Part shown: one piece after another, positions 35,267-46,849 of the stretch | Numbering within the stretch: the stretch's first letter is position 1 | How the letters are laid out: every line of letters begins with the position of its first letter | Assembly (NCBI GenBank): GCA_029204225.1 | Contig: CM055102.1 | Location: 32,670,085 to 32,734,084 of the forward strand | Direction: 5' to 3' | DNA length: 64,000 nucleotides | From: Diphasiastrum complanatum | Taxonomy: Eukaryota; Streptophyta; Lycopodiopsida; Lycopodiales; Lycopodiaceae | The notes under the pieces: generated by a model | What the model was told of the DNA's origin: nothing | The model's database searches: none | What the model saw: only the letters and a program-made list of their open reading frames with translations | Made by a program: the position numbers and the translations under genes

Positions 35267-36320
35267 TCGAATTCGGACTGTTCGTTCACGCTTGATAGAA
35301 TGAGATGAGTTGTCTCCAAGTTTCACAAATGGAGAGTGGGTGAATGAGTTGTACTCTTTGAACCAGTCTTGATGGTGAGTCATATGTTGAGTTGCTCTAG
35401 AGTCTAGATACCAGGAATCAATATCATGTTGCTCTCCAACTTTAGTCATGAAGGGTGCTTCATCTTCCTCTTGTTGTTGGATCGAGTGACTGGTTGTAGC
35501 AGTATGTGCTTGTTGTTGGAACTGCTTCTTCTTTTCATTGTTATATTTTAGAATTTTGTAGTCCTTGATATCATGGCCAGTCCTTTTACAATATCTGCTG
35601 AATACTTTCTGCATTGGTTGGAATGATGAAGAATTCGAATTCGATCTTGAACCAAAATTCAATCCAGAACCAAAATTCGATCTAGACTGCATGTTGCTCT
35701 TCTTGTTAGAATAAGCTGACGTCATCTGAACTTCTAATTTTTTTTTGAATACAGAGCTTGAAGATCTAGGATGTAGTTCTTTTGATCTCCTCTTGTAGAA
35801 GCATCAAAATTACTCTTGATAGAGTGAGATGCTCTTGGGTCGAAATTGCCATGATCCAATTTTCATAGGCTTCACATAGACTCGCTAATAGAGTCATAAC
35901 AACATCGGAATCTTCAATGATTGAGTCGGTTGCAGTCATCTTCTTCATAATATTTTTGAAAGTATTGAAATGACTTTCAGACATTCTCAAGGTGAAGAAT
36001 TTCTTCCTCAAATGTAGTTTGGAAGTGACATCCCTGATATCGCAGAGGGTTGCTAGGATGTTCCAAGGACCCTTAGCAGTCTAAGTAGTTCGAATGTGAC
36101 TGATTTGGGTGTCCTTGATATTGAGAGTAATCATGGCAAATGATTTGCCATCTTTCAATCTCCGTTTGGTGATGATAGCTGCATCACCGTCTGGTTTGAG
36201 TTGTGTCTTCAACGATGTCCCACAGTTCTTTGGATAGTAGTATGAACTTTATCTTGAACTTTCGGAAATGGTACATCGAGTTTTTCAATCAGAGGTAAAC
36301 TAGAAGACGGATCCATTCTG
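35267..36320 (-). pseudogene. Copia gag and protease joined to RT by deletion
   Basis: Minus-strand gag from about 36316 (MDPSSSLPLIEKLD) with TLRMSESHFNTFKNIMKKM and SLCEAYENWIMAIS (36011-35766). A knuckle follows at about 35590 (YCKRTGHDIKDYK, last Cys lost), then the protease motif WYLDSRATQHMTHH (35440-35400, DSGA reading DSRA). At about 35266 it runs straight into RT sequence, so integrase and the RT N-terminus are missing. Confidence 0.8.
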
Positions 36321-36442
36321 GTGTGTTGAGCGAGATTGTTGGTAGAAACAATGAAATCAGAATACTGTTGGCTACACACTTGCTAGAACGATGTCTTGGT
36401 AGAAACAAGCCTGATAATCTGCATACAGATTACTGAACTGCT

Positions 36443-36455
36443 CGCTTTGATACCA
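36443..36455 (-). promoter_or_regulatory. Primer-binding site of the third Copia copy
   Basis: The minus strand reads TGGTATCAAAGCG directly beside a TGTCAGAAATC start on the plus strand, so a 5' LTR begins at 36456 and runs to higher coordinates. Confidence 0.65.
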
Positions 36456-36640
36456 TGTCAGAAATCATGAGGATCGGTAGTAAAAGTTGGAGTGAGTTGA
36501 GGATCGGAAACACGTCAGTTATCAACAAATTGTCAAGAAGAAGAATTCAGTAAAAATGCACAAATGAATGAAATAATAGTGTAGACAGAATCTGCACTCT
36601 TGAAAATGAGTACCATAGCTTGAAGTAATAACTTCAGCTT
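36456..36640 (-). repeat. 5' LTR fragment of the third Copia copy
   Basis: Begins TGTCAGAAATCATGAGG next to the PBS. After the first few bases it does not resemble the LTR at 33540, so the two ends of this element may come from different subfamilies or the LTR has recombined. The outer end is not visible; it merges with the next element. Confidence 0.4.
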
Positions 36641-37303
36641 GTTTGTTGAGTGTAATGTGAAAGATTCAACTAGTTTGATCATATTTGCTACATTTTTATA
36701 TTTGGCAAATTGAGGCCAAATTTTATTTTAGACTTAGAGTTTGACTTTTCAAAGTTCATTAGTCTAAATTTCATTTGAATAAACACTTTTTGAAAGTGTG
36801 GGAAAGTTAGAAGTCGAGTTTGAGTAGATTCAAATTTAAATATTGGGTACATTGAATCTAGACCCAAAAATAGTAGGGTTTACATTTTGGAGGGAAATCC
36901 AAGTGGCCAAATTAAGTTTGGATCTGTTATAAAAGGACGTAACTCATGGAGAGACATATCTTCTCTCTTCTCTATCTCATTCCATGCTTATACATGGTTC
37001 TCTTGGGTTCTACTATCCATCGGTGCACTATACTTGTGACTGCTTGCAATTCTATGTGTAGAACGATCTATATTTGTTATTTTTGGATCCACACGTGTGA
37101 AATACAATAGCTTTCTGGTTTTGTATGAATAGCAACAGTACTTTATATTTTGATTTATGTTTGATCAAGTTCTATTAGAGTTTGAATGTTATTTTGTGTG
37201 TAGATGCTGATTTTTCTAAATTGGCAAGATTGGTGGAGTAGCTTCTTTTGTAACCAAAGATCCTTTATGGATTTGGATCATCAATCATCTGAATTCTTTC
37301 ACA
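36641..37303 (+). repeat. 5' LTR of a plus-strand Copia element
   Basis: Ends TTTCACA directly before a perfect PBS. A TATAAAAG box lies at about 36930-36937, followed by a pyrimidine-rich stretch. The start (near a TGTTGAGTG at about 36640) is inferred only from the TG dinucleotide. Confidence 0.55.
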
Positions 37304-37318
37304 TGGTATCAGAGCTTG
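37304..37318 (+). promoter_or_regulatory. Primer-binding site, plus-strand Copia
   Basis: TGGTATCAGAGCTTG directly after the LTR end CA. Initiator Met-tRNA type. Confidence 0.8.
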
Positions 37319-37824
37319 TGTTTTAGGTTATGAAGGTCTGTAGATTGGATCTTTTGTAGATCAAAACCCTATATAGGTTCATAAACTTGATAAATTCTGA
37401 TTTTTGAATTCACATATTGGATTTGGCCGGTTTTTGGATCACTGGATCAATCTAAGTGGTGGCTAATAGATTTCATATCAGATTTTTAGCATTTGCATGA
37501 AGATTTGGAATAATCAATTTTTTGTGATTTTGTCAAAACCTAATTTTGATTGGATATCTAGATAGTGAGGTTGTTGGACCTCATTTGAGTGTGTTTGAAT
37601 CTTAGGAAGTGGAAAGAGTCATTAGATTGAGAAAAGATCATAGGTTAATCAAGATTTTATGATTCTGTGTGTTGATTTGCTTGGTATAAGTGCTAGAAGA
37701 GAATTTTTTGAGTTTTGTGATTTCTTTTGAAAACATTTGTTGTTGCTCAAAGGAATTCTTTGTGCATTGAAAAAAAATTGAAAGAGAATATCAGGTCATT
37801 GCTACATGCAACATTAAGTGGAGT

Positions 37825-38397
37825 CATGTTAGAAGCCAATGATAGGCTTACCTCAAGTACTACTCATTGTGGAAGGTGAGGATGGAATCACCTCTTGAGA
37901 TGAATGATGTTTTGGATATTGTTGTAGGTTTGGAGGAGAGACCAGAAACACAACGAGATCAAATTAGGTATCATAAGAGGGCCAAAAGGGCTCTACACAT
38001 GATCAAGATGAATGCTACCAATGAGCTTCTCAAGGAGGTTGGTAAGAGTACTTCATCTAAGGATGCTTGGGATTCATTGAAGAAGCTTTATGAATCCAAG
38101 TCTACTTCTAGAGTGTTGACTCTAAGAAGGAAAATCTTTTCTTGTTTGCAAAAGAATGAAGAAAGTCCAAGTACTTTTATTTTGAGGATGAAAGCATTGA
38201 ATGATGAGTTGACTTGCATTGATGAGAGCATTAAGGAAGGAGAGTTTGTTCAAGTTATTCTTAATGGATTGTTGGATGCTCATGCTAACATTGTTCAAAG
38301 TATTGCTATCAAAAGGGCTTTGACAAGCTTGATGGATCTTCATGAGATCTTGATCAATGAAGAATATAGGCTTCAAGCAAGAAGTGGATCTATTTGA
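37825..38397 (+). pseudogene. Copia Gag (UBN2-type) N-terminal part
   Basis: Open from 37867 for 176 codons, with a frameshifted N-terminus just upstream (LEANDRLTSS at about 37830-37860). Typical Gag words: WKVRMESPLEMNDVLDIV, AKRALHMIKMNATNELLKEV, AWDSLKKLYESKS, LRRKIFSCLQK, and INEEYRLQAR at the end. It belongs to the same clade as the Gag at 50888-50517. It stops before the zinc knuckle; the rest of the element is absent after about 38400. Confidence 0.8.
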
Positions 38398-38399
38398 GT

Positions 38400-39262
38400 C
38401 TAGTTTGTGTTGCAATTGACTTCATAGTGATTGGATCTCCCAATCAAAGACTATAGAAATATAGAAGAGTCAATTTTAGATATCAAAACATAATATTGGA
38501 GTACGTAGGATCGAAATTTAGTTCGATATCGAATCTAACTTAATTTGATACTTTTTCACACAAATGTCTACATCACTAATTTTGTACGATAACGTACACA
38601 TAAGTGGTATCTTTACTTATTAATTACTTACATCTTTTAAGATATCATAAAGTTTTATTAAAAGGACTGATCGCATGCATTCAAGTCTCCAAATATTTTT
38701 TTTCAAATAATAACTCCTCTATAAATCCAGTGATTAATCCATAGAGTGTTTCAGTTCCACTTCTCGTTTACTCAATTTCCATCTGGCAGAATGGCTGAAT
38801 GTGTTCTAGGTAGAGGTGGAGGACTCATTCAAAGATGGGTGATTATGGTGCTGGATGTGGATGAAGACTCCTGCATCACTTCCGCAAGCTCTCCTACCGT
38901 TAATTATTCCGCGAATGTGGAAGAGGTTCCCCCAGAGAACTAGAGCTTGAGCAGCCTGCTCGAATAGTGATTCTTAATCCACCGCTTCAAGAACTTCCAA
39001 TGTTCAAATCGTTAACAATTCCGTTAATAATATGTGTGACTTTATACATATAGAGTTTCATCATGCTATTGTATTACAGAATCCATTTGATGTAGCAGTT
39101 TTGTATGTAAATATATATAGAAAAGTTCTGTTATCGCTCCATCTTGATGTCATTTGGGATCTAATTTACTGCAATATTCTTCTTTTATCGCGATGTATAA
39201 TTTGCAATTGATATCACAATAATTTACAATTTATGTGTTGCGTAGTCCATTAAGGTGCTAAG
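38400..39262. other. Mostly empty; one doubtful short ORF
   Basis: AT-rich apart from a GC-richer patch at 38760-38960 (see separate entry). No element recognised. Confidence 0.4.
38791..38943 (+). CDS. Doubtful small ORF, about 50 codons
   Basis: An ATG at 38791 opens MAECVLGRGGGLIQRWVIM and ends at a TAG at 38941-38943 after EEVPPEN. A CTATAAATC box lies about 70 bases upstream (38719-38727) and the patch is richer in GC than its surroundings, so it could be a promoter with a small first exon or a gene relic. No family recognised and no other coding evidence. Confidence 0.2.
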   Translation: MAECVLGRGGGLIQRWVIMVLDVDEDSCITSASSPTVNYSANVEEVPPEN

Positions 39263-39800
39263 TTGCAATGCATGGTGTGACAAAGAATGTGAACAAGCAA
39301 GAAATAAAATGGAAAATGGAAAGACAAGGAGGAGCAACTTACTAGGAAAAAGCAACATCAAAAGCTACAAGAAAGACAAATGTTTTCAATTTAGAAAAAA
39401 ATAATCAATTGCCTTTTAATCCTTGAATTATTGGGAAAAAGACTTCTTGCAAAGGATGCTTAATTCAAAAGAGAATAATCATTACTTTATGAGAAGAGAT
39501 GAAGACAAAAATCATGTTGTTTTCATTGATATAGTATGGCACATCTTTGAATCACATAAGGGAATGAGCAAGGATCTACATTGCAATGCATGGTGTCACA
39601 AAGAATGTAAACAAGGAAAATGGAAAATGGAAAAATGAGGAGCAACTTTTTAAAGAAAAGTAACATAAAAAAATATGAGGGAGACAAATGATTCTAATTG
39701 AGAAGAAAAGAAAACAATTTTTTTTGTCGATTGCCCTCCAATGCTTAAACTTTTTGGGAAAATTAGGCTTTTTGCAAAGAACACTTAATTTAAAACACAC
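39263..39800. repeat. Imperfect direct repeat of about 215 bp
   Basis: 39263-39475 and 39579-39800 share a run of near-identical blocks: GCAATGCATGGTGT, ACAAAGAATGT, GGAAAATGGAAA, GAGACAAATG/AAGACAAATG, CAATTGCC/CGATTGCC and a common end at TTAATT. The copies differ by several indels and are about 316 bp apart. A (CA)n run follows at 39794-39824. Confidence 0.75.
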
Positions 39801-39824
39801 ACACACACACACACCACACACACA

Positions 39825-41496
39825 AGAAGATATGGTAACACATATGCTACAAACCCAAAATCTACATTGCACCGGAGAAACACAATGACTTAAATAAGAT
39901 ATCAAGTTGTCAATACATGTGACACATTGAATTTGACATGTAGCAAATAGTAGAGCTCAAGGCTATCAAGAGATGATTGTTAATGTGGTTAGATGGAGAG
40001 GTCAAATTCTAATTCAATTTATCAAAGAAATTCTCAACAAAACCCATGAAAGAGGATCCCTAAAGAAATGGAAGATGAGAATGTTGATTTTGATTTTATG
40101 GAGGAGACAAGAGGATGTAAACCATTACAAAAAAACTATGATGATAGCCAAGCTCTATGGAACTATAATACAATTAGCGCATGTACTAGAAAAGCAAGGA
40201 TTAGAGCTATGTCACAAGCACAATGAGGGCCAAATTTATCAACCATACACCATATGGTCATTGTTAGAGGTGTGCTTGAGGGAATAAAAGGCAAACAAAA
40301 CATTCTATGCTATTGTTTCATGAAATTTTTATATGATTTGCCATAGTTCCAAGCTATATCACAAGTAGGATGAGGGCCAAATACTCAACCAAGACAAACA
40401 TAGCACTTGATAGTATTGATATATGATTGTTTTTTGGAGCATTTGGCACAGTTCCAAGACAAAAATTGAAGTAAGAATGCCAAGGATACAAGAACTACAA
40501 GAACGCCGCATAGCACCTTCCATATTATGAAAAAAATTGGTTGAATTAGCAAGGACCCTAGTGGATGGATCTAATGGAGGAGAAAAAGATGCTTTGACAA
40601 ATAATAATGACATAAACAAGTTTGCTCTTTATCTTCAACACTATTTGGTCTTTTTCATTGACGATTTAAAGGAATGGATCAAGATATATGAAGGTGTCCA
40701 ATTAACTAGCTATGCTCTATTGCAACTTGAACTATAAGATAATGTTGTTTTGTTGGCTTACAAGAACATCTACATGCCCTTCATGGGTTCTAGAATTTCT
40801 ATCACATTGAAGTCAATGTAGAAAGATTATGAAACTAACAAATAGCACCATAGAAAAAACAATTGACTTTGCATATGATGGTAAAAGTTAAAGTTGTTTC
40901 AGCAATTACAAACATGGTGTAAATGAAAGTTGTGAAACATCCAGATAATTGACTTTATTGCTTGAGTGGTTGTAACATATGCAAACTCAGTGGAGGACAA
41001 AGAAATGCATTTATGCTTTTTAACTATTCCATGAAATGGGTCCTTGTGCTAGAAAACATAACAATCGACTTACAAGTGAGTGTCACATTGATGCGTCAAG
41101 AGAGAGGACATAGCAATATGGAGTGACATTTAATAAGCAAAATAAGAGCTATCTCAAATTTACGGAAATTCATATATATGGATTGTTCAAGGCTAGATAG
41201 CAGATTATGTAACAAAGGAGAAACAGAAGGCAAGGCTTATAACTTTTTCTCATTCAAATATTATGAACGAATAAGAATTCAGGAACCTAGGAATAATTTT
41301 TGCTCAACTGACTAAATTAGTCTAAAAACTTTTATGATGGTATAGTAACGTAGAGAAGAAGATACTAGCCCAGTTTATACCAACGTACAACTCATATACC
41401 TCCTCATATTGATATCCAACTCGTATTAAATTTGTCAAAAAATTGCAATACCCCCACCCGGCTGGTATCAGAAATTTGCATACCCGTCAAACACTT
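39825..41496. other. No gene recognised
   Basis: Several open frames of 60-105 codons on the plus strand (39973-40287, 40537-40737) lack any motif I know. The sequence could be a very old element. Nothing firm. Confidence 0.35.
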
Positions 41497-41990
41497 ATTC
41501 TAACCTCCATCACCTCCTCTTTCTTATATTGTGATGGACAAAGCCATCTTATGAATGACCGATTGAGCTGCCAACGACAGTTCACACTCTTAAAATCTAT
41601 AACCAGCAAGCTTTACTCAACAATCCTTTTTTCAAATCTGAAATTAAGGCCTTAACTCTCTCCAACTTCCATTCTCTTTCTTATATTGTGATGGACATGA
41701 ACGTTAAACCATCTTATGAATGATCCATTCAGCTGCCGAGGAGAATTCATACACTCTTAAACTCTATGACCAGCAAGCTTTACTCAATATTCTTTTTTCA
41801 AATTTGAAATTTAAGGCCTTAACTCCCTCCAAGTTCCAATCTAGCCTCTATCACCTCCTCTTTGTTATATTGTGATGGACATGAACGCTATACCAGCTTA
41901 TGAATGACCAATTGAGCTGACGAGGAGAATTCACACTCTTAAACTCTATAGCCAGCAAGCTTTACTCAATGATTCTTTTTCAAATCTGAT
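41497..41990. repeat. Three tandem copies of a 157-184 bp unit
   Basis: The marker TTATATTGTGATGGAC occurs at 41524, 41681 and 41865. Each copy then has CTTATGAATGA, GAGCTGCC/CAGCTGCC, CACTCTTAAA, CCAGCAAGCTTTACTCAA and a closing CTTTTTTCAAAT-like run. The second and third copies share insertions (ATGAACG) missing from the first. The spacing is close to a nucleosome repeat, as in plant satellites. Confidence 0.85.
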
Positions 41991-44475
41991 CTCATATCTG
42001 TGTGGATTGCCAGTTGACTAACCCATGATTATCAAACCACTCGTAGACGGTAGAAGATTCCAACTGAAACTTAATGAATCTTATTCAATCTTTTTCTGCC
42101 ACAAAATTTGCTTGGGGGATGTGCTAAGTTGGAATGTTTTGAGTACAGAGCTTCTAAGACTCCACTTAGGCCCCTGCATCAAACATTAAGGAATGGGATT
42201 CTAAAGGATAATGGAGTTTTAAGCAACGCACTGTCAAAATTTTTGAAATTTGCCATGTTTTTATCTCCAACCATTGAAAATTTTCCAAGTGACAATTTAG
42301 ACACGTGTAGTTTTCAGCTGTAAACTATTTTATTCCTTCAAGCGAGATCAACAGGCAGAGTTGTCCAGAGCACCCAAAAGAGCAGTATGTATGAAGCATC
42401 AAGTTGGATGCTTCTTTGTACCAAAACTTTTAAAACACTAACTTTGAAGACTTTTGTACTGCAACCTTACAGGAAAATTAGACCTAAGAATCACTTCAAA
42501 GCAGTCATTAGCCAGCATATATCCAGCATCACTAAAAAGAGGACACAGCTGCACAAAACCTTGCATTTTGTATTCATAGATGCCTATCATCAATGTGAGC
42601 TAACAGTTACTACACGAGCTTTATGTAGATAGTCAAAAGAGACTAGTCATTTGAATGTCTGTGCTTCAAGGCGGCATGCAAGATACTTGGAACGGATTCT
42701 GTATGCTGTATTTCTAGTCACACACTACATTTGAGACATTGGACAAATGTGAGTATAAAACTCAATCTGGCAGAGACTACCGGGCAGTAGCAGATATATC
42801 ATGAAAAGCATGACACATTGTGATGTGAATGGGAGTGGATGCTCCCAGTGTGATGGACTTCGTCAAAATATGTAACTTTCCAGAGGACAGCCCTAACTAT
42901 AGAATACCATGCCTGTCAGGGTATGACTTCATGCTTAATGTCATCCTTCTTACATGTTTAATCTAGATGCTGATTTGTGCTGTTGTTCAGAGAAAGAAAC
43001 ATCCAACCACGTTAAAGAGCTCCTTTTTAAAAGAATTCCATATTTCCCAACACATCATCCCATACCTAGACTTCTTAGATGAGTGTAGATATGCATCTTG
43101 GTTTCCAAGGGGGGCTTGAACTTGGGACCAAAGAAACTTTGGATGCCAAGTTAACCAAGAGAGCCAACCTTGGGATTGATGAGTGTAAATATGGCAAAGC
43201 AATTGAGTATGCAAGAATTTGTCAAAATTGCATAGCTGCTGCATGATGGCACACTCATAATTAGAATCTCGGATGCTTCAAATTTAGACAGAGCTCACCC
43301 AGGCAATCATAGATAAATCAGTGACCTAATCAAGGAAAAATCAAACTCAAATAGCGTATATGAAGGGAAGTGTTTACCTTACAAAGTCTGATCCTTAACT
43401 TCGTCAGCCTGGACAGACTACTTGCTAAAAAGCAACTACAAATTAATCAATGATTTTATGCACCACGTGCTAAAATGCTGACATGCGCTTTCGGATGACC
43501 CAGCTCTTTGTTTATTGTATTTATCCAGAAAATGGTCATAGGCTGCCATCTTCGCAAATAGATTACGATGAATGATATTATGACCATAGCCTGCTCAATC
43601 TAAGCAAAGATCTTCTGGATTTTAAGAGTTGTTACCATTCCTTTTTCTCTTCACAAATTTCGAGTATGCTTCTATAAAAGTTGAAAATCATTCGAATGAT
43701 TTAGTCGTGCAGTAGCTTAACAGCGATTTCTTAATTTGTAAATAATCGCCTAGCTCAGTACTTTCAATCAACCAGTGGTATCCAGATCTAAACTTTAAAC
43801 ATAGAGCTTTCCATTGTGCAATTCAACTAGCAACGATATATCCATTATTATATCAAGTGTCTCAGAATCGGTAAGATTTTATTTTGATAAGCTAACCCTA
43901 ATTCTTGAGCTCAAGCTTTTAGAACGTATGCTTAGCCATTGTAAACAACAAAAAAAAATAAGACTATGTGATAAAGCATCAGTGGAAAGCTTGGAAAAAC
44001 TATATACTTATCATGGCTTCCTTAAAAACCAATGGGCAAAGTATGCAGACAGCACGCATTGCAACATATACAGAAAAAGCTAGAAGTGCAGCTGTACTGA
44101 AAAAATCGGAAGGTGAGATCTGTAACTATTGTGTGAATTATAAAGCTGGAAAACATTTGCCTTGTTCTACCAAATTGTACTCGAGAGTGGTCTTGGGATA
44201 GACTTGCTCTTAACAAACTATACTTGATGCTTTCGTTTTATCTGTCCTTTTGTTGTCACAGGCCTTCAAGAGGCTGAATACAGAAAGAGTACAGCAATAT
44301 GACAGTTGTGCTTGCCTGGATGCACTTGAAGAAGCTTAATAGTGCAGCTCCGAGTACGCGGGGCTCAAAATAGACAAGTGCAGGAAAGCATCATCACCGT
44401 CACGAATCATAAGCTTCCCCTCATTCGCATCTGGCATATTTCCTGAAGAATTCGCTTTCTTCACAGAATCCGAGA
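41991..44475. other. 3' flank of the ATL gene; no other gene recognised
   Basis: No supported coding sequence. The 200-300 bases below 44476 probably include the 3' UTR of the ATL gene. A second open minus-strand frame at 44632-44336 overlaps its end but is an alternative frame with no motif. Confidence 0.45.
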
Positions 44476-45084
44476 TCAAGATGCCTGAGACCGAGTTTGA
44501 GACATGTGGCTCTGTAAAGGGTTCCTTGCAAGAGGAATTAATTCCGAAAGAGGGGTAGATATGGGTGTTGCTAGAGGAGTGGGTAGCGGAGAAGTGCGGC
44601 ACATCGGACATGAGGCATGCAGGCGCAGCCATGAGTCAATACAATGAGCATGAAAGACATGCCGGCAATCCGGAAGCATCCTTAGCACCTCTTCGTCTTT
44701 GTAATCACCCAAGCAAATTGAGCAGGAGGTGTCTTCAGTGTGGGGAAGCGGATGCTGAGGACTGAATATGATCTTAGGATATGTCTCCAGAGTTGCCTGA
44801 TCAACCCCCCCCCCGATCACCCAATCTCCTGCATTGATTTGTCCCAGTTGCGCTCCCATATTTGCTCCAGCAAGGCCTGTCTCAAAGCCCACGATTTGTC
44901 CTCTTCCGTGCACTCGAACGCACACATATGATGCAAGCATGATTGTGGAAACCAGCACGAGAATGCCTACAGCGATAGCGATCCCGTAGCCGAGCCCCAC
45001 TCGACTGAGGGTCTGCCCAGCGAAGTCGGCAGTGCTATTGGGGCTACTCATCTCCGCTTCTGTCGCTGAACAAAACCAGCTCAA
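44476..45084 (-). CDS. RING-H2 E3 ubiquitin ligase, ATL family (ATL67-like)
   Basis: Intronless 202-codon gene for a membrane-anchored E3 ligase that transfers ubiquitin from an E2 to target proteins. One transmembrane helix (about residues 32-58, GIAIAVGILVLVSTIMLAS), a GLD-like motif (GGGVDQATLETYPKIIF, 91-107, with Val for Leu) and a complete RING-H2 finger at 121-162: Cys121, Cys124, Cys140, His142, His145, Cys148, Cys159, Cys162, with Trp152 at the usual place for E2 contact. The tail SPLPTPLATPISTPLSELIPL is a hallmark of the ATL67-like subgroup. An inner Met at residue 12 (MSSPNST) may be the true start, since homologues begin there. A run of ten Gs encodes part of the GLD-like motif. 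Specific target unknown. Confidence 0.9.
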   Translation of the reverse strand: MSWFCSATEAEMSSPNSTADFAGQTLSRVGLGYGIAIAVGILVLVSTIMLASYVCVRVHGRGQIVGFETGLAGANMGAQLGQINAGDWVIGGGVDQATLETYPKIIFSPQHPLPHTEDTSCSICLGDYKDEEVLRMLPDCRHVFHAHCIDSWLRLHASCPMCRTSPLPTPLATPISTPLSELIPLARNPLQSHMSQTRSQAS

Positions 45085-45560
45085 AGCCTATACTTCTGCT
45101 TTCGCTGAGTGCTATCCGTGCTGGCCAGTTCTCAGCTTTTTCTGATGAGCGCTGACTAACCCACTTCACAAGCCTGCCCCCTGAGAAGAGTGGTCTCCCT
45201 TCGCAATCTGTAACGCCACTCAAGCAAGACCAATTATCCACTCTGATCTGAGATTACTTACACAATTCCGTTCAGCAACACCTTTCTCTGTCTCTGTCCG
45301 CCCCTCCTGTCTCTGCCTCTTGTCTCTGTCTCTGAAGTGACAGACAGTTGCTCAATTACTCCTCACCAAACCTCCATTCGTACTCACCAGTGCAGCTCAC
45401 GCTGCGTCTCTCTCGGAGCTCCATTGCTGTCTCTTCGCCATCGCTGCTCTGCAATCTCTCGCGTTTTCGATCTTGGAAGGAAGAGAGAGGTGGGCGAACG
45501 ATCGAGCGACGCACGATCAATACACGAGAGAGAGAGAGAGAGAGAGAGAGCGTGTGTGTG
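45085..45560 (-). promoter_or_regulatory. 5' leader and promoter region of the ATL gene
   Basis: On the gene strand this is rich in AGAGACAGAG words (45290-45340) and has a (TC)n tract (the plus strand reads (GA)n at 45526-45550). Such pyrimidine/GA elements are common near plant core promoters. No clear TATA box. Confidence 0.4.
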
Positions 45561-46849
45561 AGGAGTGTTCTTTCCTATCGGCCGGCTGAAGCTGCAGGGA
45601 AGACGACACTGCCCTTTACTTGAGACACCCAAATTCATCTTTGACCCTTTAATTGCTTTTTAATGAACCCAACAACAGCAACAACACCTACATCCTAGAG
45701 CTGCCACCATTGCTCCAAACCTCGGTGTCCCCCACCCCCCCCCCCCAGGTGAGCCTTAAAGGCACTGCCTGGGGTCAAATGGGTTTTGGCCCCAGCCCAG
45801 TGTTTGGGCGCCACATGGCGCAAGGCCCGCCAAAATGAACTATGCAGGCGAGCACGAGGTCGAGCGCCTAGCAGCACAGGCGGCTCCAAGATGGTGGCCG
45901 GGCAGTGCACACCCAGGTACACAAACACACATGAGATGATTGTGCAGTTTGCATATATATGCCCTCTCAAAAATTTCATAGAAACACTTATGGGATATAC
46001 TTTGGCTGCCAAGACACGTGGGGCCCATGCATTCAAAAAGCAATGTGGCTGTGGTGAAGCTGGGGCCAATGAAGATGCAGCCCCCCCCCACCCCCCCCCC
46101 ACCCCCCACACACACACACAAATTAAAATGTAAATATGGCCAAGCCAAATAAGAGCAGAAGGCTACAAAAGTCCAGCCGCAGTGCAACTCTCGAGTCTCA
46201 AATCTTGCTCAACACCTAGAACACAAGTACATGCCTATGTGGGCATTGTTCCAACTCTTATTCAACTCAATTATGGTAACGGACAAAATCAACAAGTTTT
46301 ATGAAGTGTACGTTTCCAACTACTTGGCACAATGCAAAGTTTAAATGTGAACACTTACTAAATCACCTAGTGTTTTGTCTTTTGCCTTGCCTTGTAGAGG
46401 GAAGGTTTGTGTTCAAGGGGCCAATGAGAGTGTGAGGCTAGTCAAAGTTAAAGATCCACCTTTGATTTTTTTATCATTACTTGCAAAATTATATCACTAT
46501 TGACACATGAAAATGCATAAAAATTTGTATGCCCAACAAACATGCATATATTTTATATTGCAAATCTACTTGTTGGCACTAGCTTTCATTATGTCCCACA
46601 CATACATTGCACATCCAACTATTAACCATTAGAAAGGTTGGAGAATGAGGTTCCAAGTTCTCCCTATTGCATAATACCCACAACTTGAACTTGAAGACGA
46701 CCACCCTTATTCAACTCAACCCTTGTGGGAGATCAACATCCAAATTGACGTCATTAGCAAAGATTTAGATTGAATATGGTCATGTGTGTATTCCTTATTT
46801 GCGGTTGTATGTTACACATGTGAAAATAGAGGAAACTTAGAGCAAATCA
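45561..46849. other. No gene recognised; homopolymer and dinucleotide runs
   Basis: Contains a C-run (45729-45746), a second C-rich run ending in (CA)n (46081-46121) and a GC-richer block at 45770-45910. Overlapping frames on both strands of up to 140 codons reflect this composition. No motif. Confidence 0.45.

Noticed and set aside
44336-44632. 98-codon minus-strand frame overlapping the end of the ATL gene
   Set aside because: The ATL frame itself continues with the family-typical SPLPTP...PLSE tail to its own stop, so this is an alternative frame.
45695-46187. Overlapping glycine/proline-rich frames of 115-140 codons on both strands
   Set aside because: Produced by C-runs and (CA)n tracts; no domain, and both strands are equally open.
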